Shown: one piece after another, positions 40,107-49,509 of the stretch
How the letters are laid out: each line of letters opens with the position of its first letter
Position numbering within the stretch: the stretch's first letter is position 1
Origin: Desulfosarcina cetonica JCM 12296
Lineage (GTDB): Bacteria > Desulfobacterota > Desulfobacteria > Desulfobacterales > Desulfosarcinaceae
Direction of reading: 5' to 3'
NCBI RefSeq assembly: GCF_001311845.1
Contig: NZ_BBCC01000011.1
Span: forward strand, 1-64,000
DNA length: 64,000 nucleotides
Translations under genes and position numbers: made by a program
Notes under the pieces: model-generated
Seen by the model: the letters and a program-made list of their open reading frames with translations, nothing else
What the model was told of the DNA's origin: nothing
Databases searched by the model: none

Positions 40107-40262
40107 TTATGCGTTGTCATTCTCCGGTTTGGGCTTTTGCTTGGGTTTCTTTTTTTTTAGGCAAACCTTGTCTTTTCTGACGAAGGCACAGAGCTTGGGG
40201 TTGTAGTACTCCTTGCAGTTCAGCGGGTTGTACAACGGGCATTCCGGATGCTTATCTGACAT
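40107..40262 (-). CDS. small Cys- and Lys-rich protein, 51 aa
   Basis: A short gene convergent with AlgH. It contains four cysteines in an ordered pattern (CPLYNPLNCKEYY, then LCAFVRKDKVC), followed by a very basic tail (KKKKPKQKPKP). The spacing C-x7-C-x8-C-x8-C could bind a metal or form a compact fold. AGAAGGA lies upstream of the ATG. I do not recognise the family. The regular cysteines and intact frame argue for a real gene. Confidence 0.6.
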   Translation of the reverse strand: MSDKHPECPLYNPLNCKEYYNPKLCAFVRKDKVCLKKKKPKQKPKPENDNA

Positions 40263-40584
40263 GGCTCTGCTATTCCTTCTGGGTGATTTAGCGCCGACGA
40301 GTCGCCCCAGGTTCTATTGCTTCCGCCTTGACCTATAACACTAAATCATAAGATTTACAAGCCATTGTGTTCATACCCGTCACCATTCGAGGCCATTTGC
40401 GATGGCCGCGAAGCCTTTGACAATCGATCCATTTAAAGGTAATAGCCTCCCCACAAACACCAACCGCCCGCTCCCGGGCGTGTAACCCCATCCCGGCGTT
40501 CGGGGACTTTTTACGAATCCGTCAATCTTGATCGATGAACCTTGCGGACTCGACAGCTGCTGCGTGGGATGAAAAGCGACCGAC
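40263..40584. other. intergenic region before the dynamin gene
   Basis: No gene is seen. It contains one copy of the dispersed repeat (40507-40530) and a short GC-rich inverted segment (GCCCGCTCCCGGGCG near 40467). The promoter for the dynamin-ParA pair should lie here, but none is obvious. Confidence 0.45.
40507..40530 (+). repeat. dispersed intergenic repeat copy
   Basis: The segment TTTTTACGAATCCGTCAA (40508-40525) is repeated exactly, inverted, at 51420-51437, and closely at 1225-1242 and 1252-1275. All copies sit between genes. Confidence 0.6.
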
Positions 40585-42824
40585 ATGGCTTTAAATGAAA
40601 CGCTGAGAGACCAGCTCGTCCAGCTGGGCCAAGATACGGCGATCTTGCTTGATGATGCCGCCACGATTGCCGAGAAACACGATGAAGAGCTTTCGCATTG
40701 GAAGACGACCTGCGAAACGCTTGGCGCACAGATCGGCGAAGAGACCATGCGCATCGCCGTGGTCGGTACCATCAAGTCCGGCAAGAGCACGTTCGTCAAT
40801 ACCTTGTTCGGAGGTGATTACCTGAAGCGCGGCGCCGGGGTGGTGACCTCCATCGTAACCCGCGTCAGGGCCGGCACCCGGTTGCGGGCCGAGCTTTTTT
40901 TCAAGAATTGGGCGGCGATCAACGGTGAAATCGCCCAGGCGGCCATGCTTTTACCTGCGCAGAACCGGTCGGGGGATGAGGCCGGCTTCGACCTTCGTGA
41001 GGAAGGGGATCGGCGAATTCTCGAACGGGCGCTGGGTGAACTGGCCACCGACCAATTGATCAGCAATGATACCCGCAGTCCCGGCAGCGTGCTGCTTTCC
41101 TCTTACCTTCAGGGCTACGACCGCGTTCGGCCCTATATTGACGAGGGTCACGCCACGGCTGTCTTTGAGGCGGAACGGTTCCCCGATCACCGCGCGTTTG
41201 TTGGTGATGACCGAATGGCCGTTTATCTGAACGACGTGCTTCTCGAGATCGATGGCGAGGGGTTCGGCGACGGTGTGGAAATCGCCGACTGCCAGGGCAG
41301 CGACTCCCCCAATCCATTGCATCTGGCCATGATCCAGGATTATTTGAGCATGGCCCACCTGACCGTCTATGTGATCAGCAGCCGTACCGGCGTCCGTCAG
41401 GCCGATATCCGTTTCCTGTCGATGATCCGCAATATGGGCATTCTGGAAACGGTGGTATTCGTGGTGAATTGCGATTTGGGCGAGCATGAATCCCTGGACG
41501 CCCTTCAGGAGGGGCTTGGCCGAATTGCGGCGGATTTACGGTTGATATGCTCCGATCCCCTGATCTTTTCATTTTCAGCGCTGTATCTGCTGCTGGACCG
41601 GATGGCGGACCAGCTTTCTTCACGAGATCGCGATCGCTTGGCGCAATGGCGCCGTGAAACCGCCATGGTCGACTTCTTTGACCGTCAATGGACCGAATTC
41701 CAGGAATTTCTGATCGTAAAATCAATCGTGAGCGCAGTGCCCTGCTTCTAAAAAACCACCTGGAACGAATGGAAATCGTTTCGGCCGGCATCACCAACTG
41801 GATCGGTTTTCACCAAGCCCTGTTGACCCAGGACACCGGTGGCGCCCAGGCGCTGGCCGATCGGCTGCACCATCAGCGCGGACGGCTGGACCGCCTGAAG
41901 CTTACGGTCAAGAACACCTTGGAGGGTGCGCTCAATCAGGTGAAAAACGATATGCGGCGGGCTGTGGATCATTTTTTCGATGCTTATGGCGACGGTGTCG
42001 TTGCCGCTCTGATCCAGTTCGTGCACACCTATCAGGTGGAAACACCGCATTATGCCGAAAGCCTGCGTACCGCCGGTTTCGCCCGGACCCTGTACCGGGT
42101 GTTCCAGGAATTCAAACAGGCAGTGGATACGCATATGGCGGAATCGGTCAATCCCAAGGTGATCCGATTTCTGCGGGAGCAGGAAAAATATCTCGTGGAT
42201 TACATGGATGAGATTGCCGGGCCTTATGGCAGTATTATCGACGATGCTCTGGCTCAGTATGCCGGTGCCATTGAAGGGGTCAAGATGGCCCACTGGGGTC
42301 AAGCGCCGGCCATCCACATCGGCAGCGAACTTTCCGCCATCCGCAAGCAGGCCGCTTTGTCTCCGCCTACTGCCACGGCAACCATGCACTACTCGGCCCA
42401 GATGAAAACCGAGGCAGTCATGCACCTGGGATTCCATAAACTGGTCAATTTGATTCGACAGGTTTTCAAACGCCCGGCGGAGAAGACGACGGAGCCCTAC
42501 CTGGCGCTCACCGCGGCGGTCAAACGGATGAAACGGGAGACGGAGCGGTCGATCCGTTTCCACCTGATGGATCACAAGGAGAATATCAAGTACCAATACC
42601 TGTTCAAACTAGCCGATGCGGTCACAAGCGCCCTTCAGCGGCAGATGTTGGAACGTTTTCAGCACCACGGTGCCGATTTGTCGCAGTTGGTGCAGCGCAT
42701 CGCCGAACAACGCCTCGACAAGGAGAAGGTGACCGCTTCTCTGGGACAGATGGAAACCGTGGCCCGGGAACTGACGACACGGATTGCTCGACTCAAGGCG
42801 GAAATTCAACGATTGAGCGCGTGA
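40585..42824 (+). CDS. bacterial dynamin-like GTPase (frame break)
   Basis: When joined, 746 aa. The GTPase domain holds the P-loop VVGTIKSGKSTFVNTLFGG (about residues 58-77), a switch Thr in GAGVVTSIVTRVR, a DxxG-like ADCQGSD and a G4-like VVNCDLGE. A long helical region follows, ending in a coiled coil (about 700-746), the stalk layout of membrane-remodelling dynamins. A missing base at about 41712 splits the frame; repair gives EFL.DRKINRERSALLLK. A ParA-type ATPase starts 34 bp downstream, so the two form an operon. Usually bacterial dynamins occur in pairs; only one is here. Confidence 0.8.
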
Positions 42825-42858
42825 TCGACGACTCATTATCCAACGGAAGGGAGGCAAA

Positions 42859-43650
42859 ATGGTCCAGCACAAGGCCAGAGCCATTGCCGTTGCCAACGAA
42901 AAGGGCGGCGTCGGTAAGACAGCCACGGTCATCAATCTCGCAGCCGCGTTCAGCCAGGCGGATCAATCGGTACTGGTGGTGGATATGGACCCCCAGGCCA
43001 ACGCCACCAAAGGCCTCGGAGTCGCGCTCGATGATAATGCCTTATCAGTATACGATCTGATCGTCGACAACGGTTCGCCGCCGGCTGCCGGTGCCGTTGT
43101 CCCCACGGCCTGGGATCGGCTGCATCTGATTCCCGCGCATGTTGATTTGTCCGGTGCCGAGGTGGAGCTGGTGGATGCCGAGGGACGCGAGAACCGATTG
43201 AAGGAGGCTTTGGCACCCCTGTTTGACGCGTACGATTTCATCCTTCTGGACACGCCCCCCAGTCTTTCCCTGCTGACGGTCAATGTGTTTACCTGTGCCA
43301 CGGAAGTGTTGGTCCCCTGCCAGACCCATCCCTATGCCTACGGGGCACTGGCCGAACTGTTCGATACCATCGATGCCGTGCGTGAGGAAATCAACCCGGA
43401 CCTCGCCATGTGCGGTATCGTTCCGACCATCGTGGATTTGCGCACCCGGGTGGCCAAGGTGATCCTGGGGCAGCTCAAAGGCGATGCCCGTTACCGCGAC
43501 CTTTTGTTCAATACCGCCATCCGCAGCAACGCCACCATTGCCGAGAGCGTCGATGCCGGCAAGCCCGTGGTCTTTTACCGCCGCAGCAGCTATGGCGCCA
43601 AGGACTACAAGGCACTGGCCGAGGAGATCATGGCCATGACAGGCGCATAA
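42859..43650 (+). CDS. ParA/Soj-family ATPase
   Basis: A 263-aa P-loop ATPase with the deviant Walker A NEKGGVGKTATVINLA, Walker A' VVDMDPQANAT and Walker B FILLDTPPSLSLL. Such proteins position DNA, chemoreceptor arrays or other cargo. No ParB and no parS-like repeats are found nearby, so a chromosome-partition role is unlikely. The dynamin partner upstream suggests membrane or cell-pole organisation. GGAAGGGAGG precedes the ATG. Confidence 0.88.
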   Translation: MVQHKARAIAVANEKGGVGKTATVINLAAAFSQADQSVLVVDMDPQANATKGLGVALDDNALSVYDLIVDNGSPPAAGAVVPTAWDRLHLIPAHVDLSGAEVELVDAEGRENRLKEALAPLFDAYDFILLDTPPSLSLLTVNVFTCATEVLVPCQTHPYAYGALAELFDTIDAVREEINPDLAMCGIVPTIVDLRTRVAKVILGQLKGDARYRDLLFNTAIRSNATIAESVDAGKPVVFYRRSSYGAKDYKALAEEIMAMTGA

Positions 43651-43669
43651 GAAAACACGCCCCCTGTCC

Positions 43670-43708
43670 AAAAAATGCATTCTCCACACGGGAATGAACG
43701 CATTTTTT
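43670..43708. terminator. bidirectional terminator between parA-like gene and copA
   Basis: Complementary arms AAAAAATGC (43670-43678) and GCATTTTTT (43700-43708), with inner ATTC/GAAT pairing, give A- and T-tracts on both strands between two convergent genes. Confidence 0.75.
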
Positions 43709-43737
43709 AGGCATAGGACCCGGTCGTGGGAATTCGG

Positions 43738-46185
43738 TTATTCAGTGGTTATTTTTGCCCGATACAGGCGCAGGCTGTTGGAAACCACGGTGATGCTGGA
43801 CAGGGCCATGGCCAGGGCCGCCAGCATGGGATGCAACTGACGCAGCAGCATGGGCAGGCTTTCCACCGGATAGAGGGCTCCGGCGGCCACGGGGATCAGC
43901 ACCGCGTTGTAGAAAAAAGCCCAGAAGAGGTTCTGACGAATCGTCGCCATGGTGGCGCGGCTCAGGCGGATGGCCCGCGGAACCCCGGCCAGGGATCCGG
44001 CCGCCAGGATCACATCGGCCGTTTCAATGGCCACGTCGGTGCCGCTGCCGATGGCAAATCCCACATCGGCCTGGGCCAGGGCCGGTGCATCGTTGATGCC
44101 GTCACCCACCATGGCCACGCGTTTTTCCGCCTGAAGGACCTTGACTTGGGCGGCCTTGTCCTCCGGCCGCACCTCGGCTTCGACCCGGTCCACACCGGCC
44201 TGCCGTCCGATGGTTTCGGCGGATTGACGGTTGTCTCCGGTGAGCATCACCGTCTTCAGGCCCATGGCCTTGAGTTTTTGGATCGCCGCCGGAGAGTCGG
44301 TCTTGATCCGGTCGGCAACGCCAATCAAGCCCAGCAGCCGCTTTTCCTGAATGGCCACCATGACGGTTTTTCCCTGGGCCTGAAAACGATCGATTTCCGC
44401 TTTTATTTGTTTGGGCAGCAAATCCGATTGATCGGCGAACCAGCCCGGCTTGCCGACCCTGACGACCCGACCGTCAACGGTTGCCCTTACGCCGTTGCCG
44501 CCTTGGGCCATGAAGGCGTCGGCCGGCCGAAGCGCCAAGGCAGCGGCCTCGGCCTTGTTGACGATCGCCCGTCCCAGGGGATGTTCGGAGCCCTTTTCCA
44601 CCGATGCCGCCAGACCGAGCAGTTCCTCTTCGGTCACGCCCTCGGATTCATTGGGGAAAAGATCCGTGACCACCGGTTTGCCCTCGGTAATGGTTCCGGT
44701 TTTATCCAGCACGATGGTTGACAAATGCGTGGCGGTCTCAAGCGCTCGGCTGGTTTTGAACAGGATGCCCTGCTCGGCACCCTTGCCGGTGCCAGCCATG
44801 ATGGCGGTGGGCGTGGCCAACCCCAAGGCACACGGGCAGGCAATCACCAGCACGGCCACCATGCGGATCATGGCCGTGACGAAATCGCCGCTGATCCACC
44901 ACCAGATGGCGAATACCACCAGTGCAATGACAATGATGGTCGGCACGAATACGGCGGCCACCCGATCGGCCAGGGCCTGGATGGGGGCCTTGCTGCCCTG
45001 GGCCTCTTGGACCAACCGGATGATCTGGGCCAAGGCGGTCTCGCGACCCACCCGGGTGGCCGTGAAAACCAGCGTCCCCTGGCCATTGATCGTTCCGGCC
45101 GTCACCGTGTCGCCGGGCTGTTTGTCAACGGGGAGGGATTCTCCAGTAAGCATGGATTCATCCACCGTCGATTCGCCGCGCTCAACAACACCATCGACGG
45201 GAATCCGCTCGCCGGGTCGGACCCGGACCTGATCCGCCTTGCGCACCTGTTCGATGGCGACTTCCATTTCCCGGTCGTCCCGGATGACGGTGGCGGTTTT
45301 GGGACGCAGCCCCATCAGTTTGCGGATAGCCATGCCCGTCTTGCCCTTGGACCGCGCTTCGAGCAGTTTTCCCATTTTGATCAGGGTGATGATGACCGCC
45401 GAGGTCTCGAAATAGACATGGTCGCCAACCGCCGGTAGCAGCAGAACGGCCAGGGAGTAAATATAGGCCGTCGATGAGCCCAAGGCCACCAGCACGTCCA
45501 TGTTGGCGCTTTTGTTGCGCAGGCTTTTCAGCCCGCTAACGTAGTAATCCCAACCCGTATAGAACTGGACCGGTGTCGCCAGAACCAGAAAAAGCCAATT
45601 CACCCACGCCTGGTGGCTCCATGGACCGGTGATGCCGAAATCCCTGGCCATACTGAGCAGAAACAAAGGCAGCGTAAAAGCCGCGCCCACCAGGAATTTG
45701 CGGGTCTGATCGGCAATTTCCCGCTGACGTGCCTCGGCTTCGGCATCGGAGGGCTCGCCCGCCTGTTGGGAGATGGCACCGAAACCGGCTTTTTCCACGG
45801 CGGCGATCAGATCGTCGGTGCCGAGCATGGCCGGCAGGTATTCGACAGACGCCCGTTCGGCGGCAAAATTGACTGCCGCGGAAACAACCCCCGGCGTTTT
45901 CTTGCCCAAGGCACGCTCCACATTCATGGCACAATTGGCGCAGGTCATTCCCGTGATGGCAAAGTCGGCCCGGGCAGTGGTTACCTTGAATCCCAGCTTC
46001 TCCACCTGCCCAATCACGTCATCCACGGTGACTGTTTTGGGATCAACGGTCACCGCCGCCCGTTCGGCGGCAAAGTTGACATTGGCATCGCTGACGCCGG
46101 GCAGTTTTTTTAACCTGCGGGAAATGTTCATGGCGCAGTTGGCGCAGGTCATCCCGGTGATGGGCAGGATCAGTGTCTTTTCCAT
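43738..46185 (-). CDS. copA: Cu+-exporting P1B-type ATPase
   Basis: An 815-aa copper pump in the inner membrane. Two N-terminal HMA domains each carry [10 protein letters not shown] (about residues 12-21 and 78-87). The membrane CPC motif is [13 protein letters not shown], the phosphorylated Asp is in [11 protein letters not shown], the hinge is [10 protein letters not shown], and the C-terminal helix carries [18 protein letters not shown], a Cu+-ATPase feature. The ATG overlaps the copZ stop (TAATG), so the chaperone and pump are translationally coupled. Confidence 0.96.
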   Translation of the reverse strand: MEKTLILPITGMTCANCAMNISRRLKKLPGVSDANVNFAAERAAVTVDPKTVTVDDVIGQVEKLGFKVTTARADFAITGMTCANCAMNVERALGKKTPGVVSAAVNFAAERASVEYLPAMLGTDDLIAAVEKAGFGAISQQAGEPSDAEAEARQREIADQTRKFLVGAAFTLPLFLLSMARDFGITGPWSHQAWVNWLFLVLATPVQFYTGWDYYVSGLKSLRNKSANMDVLVALGSSTAYIYSLAVLLLPAVGDHVYFETSAVIITLIKMGKLLEARSKGKTGMAIRKLMGLRPKTATVIRDDREMEVAIEQVRKADQVRVRPGERIPVDGVVERGESTVDESMLTGESLPVDKQPGDTVTAGTINGQGTLVFTATRVGRETALAQIIRLVQEAQGSKAPIQALADRVAAVFVPTIIVIALVVFAIWWWISGDFVTAMIRMVAVLVIACPCALGLATPTAIMAGTGKGAEQGILFKTSRALETATHLSTIVLDKTGTITEGKPVVTDLFPNESEGVTEEELLGLAASVEKGSEHPLGRAIVNKAEAAALALRPADAFMAQGGNGVRATVDGRVVRVGKPGWFADQSDLLPKQIKAEIDRFQAQGKTVMVAIQEKRLLGLIGVADRIKTDSPAAIQKLKAMGLKTVMLTGDNRQSAETIGRQAGVDRVEAEVRPEDKAAQVKVLQAEKRVAMVGDGINDAPALAQADVGFAIGSGTDVAIETADVILAAGSLAGVPRAIRLSRATMATIRQNLFWAFFYNAVLIPVAAGALYPVESLPMLLRQLHPMLAALAMALSSITVVSNSLRLYRAKITTE

Positions 46186-46391
46186 TATGGCTCGGCCGGA
46201 TAGTTAATTTCCTGCAAGGTGGCCCGGATGCTTTCAATGGATGCCGGAGCCTCCCATTGAACCATCACGGTTTTTGACTCGGCATCACCCTTGACCGAGG
46301 TGACGCCGTCCACTTCGGAAAGCTCGGATTCGATGGACGACACGCAGTGACCGCAGGAAATGTTGGGAACGTTCAATATGATTTGAGACAT
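46185..46391 (-). CDS. copZ: copper chaperone CopZ-like
   Basis: A 68-aa single HMA domain with the metal site [10 protein letters not shown] (about residues 10-19). It should deliver Cu+ to the pump encoded next to it. An AAGGAGG ribosome site precedes the ATG at 46391; a longer upstream frame is not supported. No CueR or CsoR gene is adjacent. Confidence 0.92.
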   Translation of the reverse strand: MSQIILNVPNISCGHCVSSIESELSEVDGVTSVKGDAESKTVMVQWEAPASIESIRATLQEINYPAEP

Positions 46392-46534
46392 GACCCGCCT
46401 CCTTGGTTGAAATGATTTTTCGGTTGGCCTAAAGTAAGGGGGATTGCGCGGGCTGGCAAGAAACCGAATCAAAAAAGCCCGCTGAAACCCCGCGTGCAGG
46501 TGAGAAAAAGAACGGTCCGGAAGAGAGATTAACG

Positions 46535-47281
46535 TTGACGATATCCCAGCAGGATCAAAAAGCGGGCCTTGCCGGCGTAACCGACGCATTGGTCACGCAT
46601 TTACGGCCATTGCGGTTTTCCGCACCGGTGACCCATATTTACAACCCGTTGATCTATGCCCGTAAGGGCTACGATTGCTATTTGCAACGTTTTGCAGGAA
46701 CGACCAAGGAGATCGTGTTGGTGGGGATGAATCCCGGTCCCTTCGGCATGGCGCAAACCGGCGTCCCCTTCGGCGATGTCGACAGGGTGACCCAATGGAT
46801 GAAGATTCAAGCGGTTATCGGTCAACCGGATACACCGCACCCCAAACGGCCGATTTCAGGCTTCGCCTGCCAGCGCGGAGAGGTCAGCGGTCGGCGTTTG
46901 TGGGGATGGGCGAATCGGCGTTTTGGAACGGCGGAAACCTTTTTCAGCCGTTTTTTCGTGCTCAATTACTGTCCATTGGTTTTCATGGAGGCGGGCGGGC
47001 GAAATCGAACGCCGGATAAACTGGCGTCGGGTGAGAAGAAAACACTGTTCCGCATCTGTGATCACGCCCTGAGACAATCAATCCTATTATTGCAGCCAAA
47101 ATGGGTCGTGGGGATCGGTAAATTCGCCGAGCAGCGAGCCTGCTCAGCGCTTAGCGGAATGGGGATCGCCATTGGCCGGATCACCCATCCCAGCCCCGCC
47201 AACCCCAAAGCCAACCACGATTGGGAATCGCTGGTGGAAGGCGAACTAAAAACCATGGGTATCGACTTGGCCGCCGGATAG
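46535..47281 (+). CDS. SMUG1-type uracil-DNA glycosylase family protein
   Basis: A 248-aa protein of the uracil-DNA glycosylase superfamily. Motif 1 is GMNPGPFGMAQTGVPFGDV and motif 2 is HPSPANPKAN, the SMUG1 pattern. It should remove uracil or oxidised uracil from DNA in base-excision repair. The start appears to be a TTG at 46535, with only a modest AGAGAG upstream, so the exact N-terminus is uncertain. It is divergent from copZA. Confidence 0.88.
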   Translation: MTISQQDQKAGLAGVTDALVTHLRPLRFSAPVTHIYNPLIYARKGYDCYLQRFAGTTKEIVLVGMNPGPFGMAQTGVPFGDVDRVTQWMKIQAVIGQPDTPHPKRPISGFACQRGEVSGRRLWGWANRRFGTAETFFSRFFVLNYCPLVFMEAGGRNRTPDKLASGEKKTLFRICDHALRQSILLLQPKWVVGIGKFAEQRACSALSGMGIAIGRITHPSPANPKANHDWESLVEGELKTMGIDLAAG

Positions 47282-47368
47282 GAACCCATCCCTATAGGAA
47301 CGGCGGCCTGAACGTCATCGTCGTGTGGTTTGATTTTCCATCCGGACCGGACAGATCCGTCAAATGCT

Positions 47369-47578
47369 TCAACCGCCTGCCGATGGCTTGCAGGCCGGTG
47401 GTGCAAACCCGCCTTTGCCGGTGGGAATCCCATTGGGCCGGAAGGCGCCGGCCGACATGAGTTTCTCAACATCCTTGCAATGACACGCCGGACATTCCAA
47501 CGGTTCATCCTCCGAGGAGAACACCAGGCGTTCAAACACGTGACAACAAGCCTTGCATTGGTACTCAAAAATCGGCAT
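47369..47578 (-). CDS. FmdB-type zinc-ribbon protein
   Basis: A 69-aa putative regulatory protein. The opening MPIFEYQCKACCHVFERLV and CPAC form the two knuckles of a rubredoxin-like zinc ribbon typical of FmdB/CxxC_CxxC_SSSS proteins. The tail is Gly/Pro-rich. An AAAGGAG site precedes the ATG at 47578. The cellular role is not known. Confidence 0.85.
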   Translation of the reverse strand: MPIFEYQCKACCHVFERLVFSSEDEPLECPACHCKDVEKLMSAGAFRPNGIPTGKGGFAPPACKPSAGG

Positions 47579-47712
47579 TTTTACGCTCCTTTGATTTGTG
47601 GACGAAAGAATAACCGCCACCATCAATAAGTCAAGTTTTTTGTCCCTAAAATTCCGGGATTCTCCGGCGGCTCACAATTATCCGGGATTCTTTTGGAAAA
47701 TTCAAAAAGCAG

Positions 47713-47741
47713 TTGACAAGGCAGAGCATGGATGGGATATG
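47713..47741 (+). promoter_or_regulatory. sigma-70-type promoter of the Trp-leader/DAHP synthase unit
   Basis: A perfect -35 TTGACA (47713-47718), a 17-bp spacer and GATATG as a partial -10 place the start near 47749, about 40 bp before the leader ATG. The next gene, on the other strand, is outside. Confidence 0.55.
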
Positions 47742-47787
47742 CATGAACAACCGGGTCATTCAAGTAAAACGGGAATTTGTAAAACCG

Positions 47788-47871
47788 ATGCGTATTTCAG
47801 TCATTACAACCTACTGGCGGTGGTGGTGGTATCCCCACGATGGGCATGCCTGTTGGGTTCCCTTTGCATGA
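47788..47871 (+). CDS. Trp/Tyr-rich leader peptide
   Basis: A 27-codon ORF holding the cluster TYWRWWWYPH (residues 8-17) and a fifth Trp at residue 23. Five Trp in 27 residues is far above chance. Just after it come a 6-bp hairpin (GAAACC/GGTTTC, 47870-47886), a terminator-like hairpin, and then, with nothing else between, the DAHP synthase gene. This is the architecture of ribosome-mediated attenuation responding to charged tRNA-Trp (and perhaps Tyr). It is known for trp operons; here it heads the first enzyme of the shikimate pathway. Confidence 0.85.
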   Translation: MRISVITTYWRWWWYPHDGHACWVPFA

Positions 47872-47897
47872 AACCGGCTTGGTTTCAACAACACATT

Positions 47898-47935
47898 AAC
47901 GGACCTTCGGGCAAGCCCCCGGCGGTCCGTTTTCG
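47898..47935 (+). terminator. attenuator terminator ahead of DAHP synthase
   Basis: An 8-bp outer stem (AACGGACC 47898-47905 with GGTCCGTT 47924-47931) has an inner GGGC/GCCC stem and a TTTTCGTTT tail. It lies between the Trp-rich leader and the gene start at 48025. Confidence 0.75.
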
Positions 47936-48024
47936 TTTGGAAGGACCGTGAGTGATCAGGGGCGTTGATGATCGTATCGCTGACGAGGCCATGAAAGGTT
48001 CCCATTTTCATAAGGAGGAAGACG

Positions 48025-49042
48025 ATGCTGGTAGTCATGGATGTTTCCGCAACGCCCGAACAGATCGAGCAGGTGGTCAATGTCATCGAGGCAAAGGGCT
48101 GCACGGCCCGCCCGATTCCCGGCGGTGACCGGGTATCCATCGGGGTGTTGAACAACGCGGGTCCCTGGACGCATCCCTGTTTATTGGGTTGCCCGGGGTC
48201 AAGGACGCGGTGCCGATCACCAAGCCGTACAAGCTGGTCAGCCGGGAGACCAAGGCGGACGACACCTTGATTCAGGTCGCGACGTCGTCATCGGTAATGG
48301 GAACCTGACCCTCATGGCCGGACCCTGTGCCATTGAAAGCGAAGACCAGGCCCTGACCATCGCCGGTCATGTTAAAAAATCCGGCGCCCACATGTTTCGC
48401 GGGGGGGCCTTCAAACCGCGCACCTCACCGTATACCTTTCAGGGACTTGGCGAGGCAGGGCTCAAGATCCTGGCCAAGGTCCGCGAAACCACCGGCATGC
48501 CGGTGGTGACGGAGGTGATGGACACCCAGGCCTTTGATCTGGTGGAGCACTATGCCGACATGCTCCAAATCGGAACCCGCAACATGCAGAACTTCAGCCT
48601 GCTCAAAAGAGCCGGCGAATCTTTCCGACCGATTCTGCTCAAACGCGGCTTGGCCGCCACCATCGAAGAATGGCTCATGGCCGCCGAATACATCATGGCC
48701 CAGGGCAACCATCAGGTGGTTTTGTGCGAGCGCGGTGTGCGGACGTTCGTGCATCACAGCCGGAACACCCTGGATCTGTCCGCCGTTCCGGTGGTAAGAA
48801 AGGAGAGCCATCTACCCATCATCGTCGATCCCAGCCATGCGGCGGGTCGACGGGACCAGGTGCTGCCCCTGTCCCGGGCGGCGGTGGCGGCCAATGCCCA
48901 TGGGCTGATGGTGGAGGTTCATCACCAGCCTGAGAAAGCCTTGAGTGACGGCGCACAAAGTCTCTATCCGGAGCAGTTCGATATCCTTTGCCGACAGGTG
49001 AAGGCCATTTTTAATGTTTCCGGTGGCCAGGAGCCTTTCTAA
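48025..49042 (+). CDS. aroF: DAHP synthase, type I-beta with N-terminal regulatory domain (frame breaks)
   Basis: When joined, 339 aa. It condenses PEP and erythrose-4-phosphate, opening aromatic amino acid synthesis. The N-terminal ferredoxin-like domain (MLVVMDVSATPEQIEQVV...) is the feedback module of Thermotoga-type enzymes; the barrel has MAGPCAIES, GGAFKPRTSPYTFQG, IGTRNMQNF and VDPSHAAGRR. Missing bases at about 48163 and 48277 (CAGGTCGCGACG) break it; repaired text reads VDASLFIGLPGVKDAVPITK and VGDVVIGNGNLTLMAGPC. TAAGGAGGAAG precedes the ATG. It may be doubly regulated, by attenuation and allostery. Confidence 0.92.
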
Positions 49043-49098
49043 AGCGACCGTCGCGAATCCGAATGAGAAGATGCACACATAACAGGGAGGGCCTAACG

Positions 49099-49440
49099 GT
49101 GAAGCGCGCCGTGGTGATCGGGGTGGGGATTGTTTTCTGCTTGCTGACCGGGTGTACGCAGGAATCGCAGAACAAGATCGGCCGGTCCATTCAGAACTGG
49201 ACCGGAACCAATGGTGTATTGGAAATCTATGCCGGTGATAAGCTGGTGCGCCGGTTCATCGGTATCGACAAGCTTTCCACGGCCTATGGCACTTCGGATA
49301 ACACCGCGCGGCCTTACCGTTATGGGTACGGGTACCTGGATGCCAACCTGAACATGGTCCGGGATGCGAACGAACGGAAAGTTTACTTCGAGTTCTCCGA
49401 TTACGCCACCAACTACATCTTTTTTGAAAATCCCCAGTAG
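49099..49440 (+). CDS. small lipoprotein
   Basis: A 113-aa protein. A GTG start at 49099 follows an AGGGAGGGCC ribosome site; the signal peptide KRAVVIGVGIVFCLLTGC ends in a lipobox (LLTGC), so the mature protein should be lipid-anchored at Cys. The rest (DKLVRRFIGIDKLSTAYGTS...) matches no family I know. It lies downstream of the DAHP synthase with 57 bp between and could share its transcript. Confidence 0.75.
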   Translation: MKRAVVIGVGIVFCLLTGCTQESQNKIGRSIQNWTGTNGVLEIYAGDKLVRRFIGIDKLSTAYGTSDNTARPYRYGYGYLDANLNMVRDANERKVYFEFSDYATNYIFFENPQ

Positions 49441-49450
49441 GGCAAGATAT

Positions 49451-49486
49451 CCTCCCCGACGGGACGGCAACCCATCGCCGGGGAGG
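49451..49486. terminator. stem-loop between convergent genes
   Basis: CCTCCCCG (49451-49458) pairs with CGGGGAGG (49479-49486). It lies between the lipoprotein and typA stops. There is no T-run, so it is a weak terminator candidate. Confidence 0.4.
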
Positions 49487-49509
49487 AGAGGAAGCGCACC
49501 TGAAACGGC

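Noticed and set aside
42859-43650. ParABS chromosome or plasmid partition locus
   Set aside because: No ParB gene and no repeated parS-like sites nearby.
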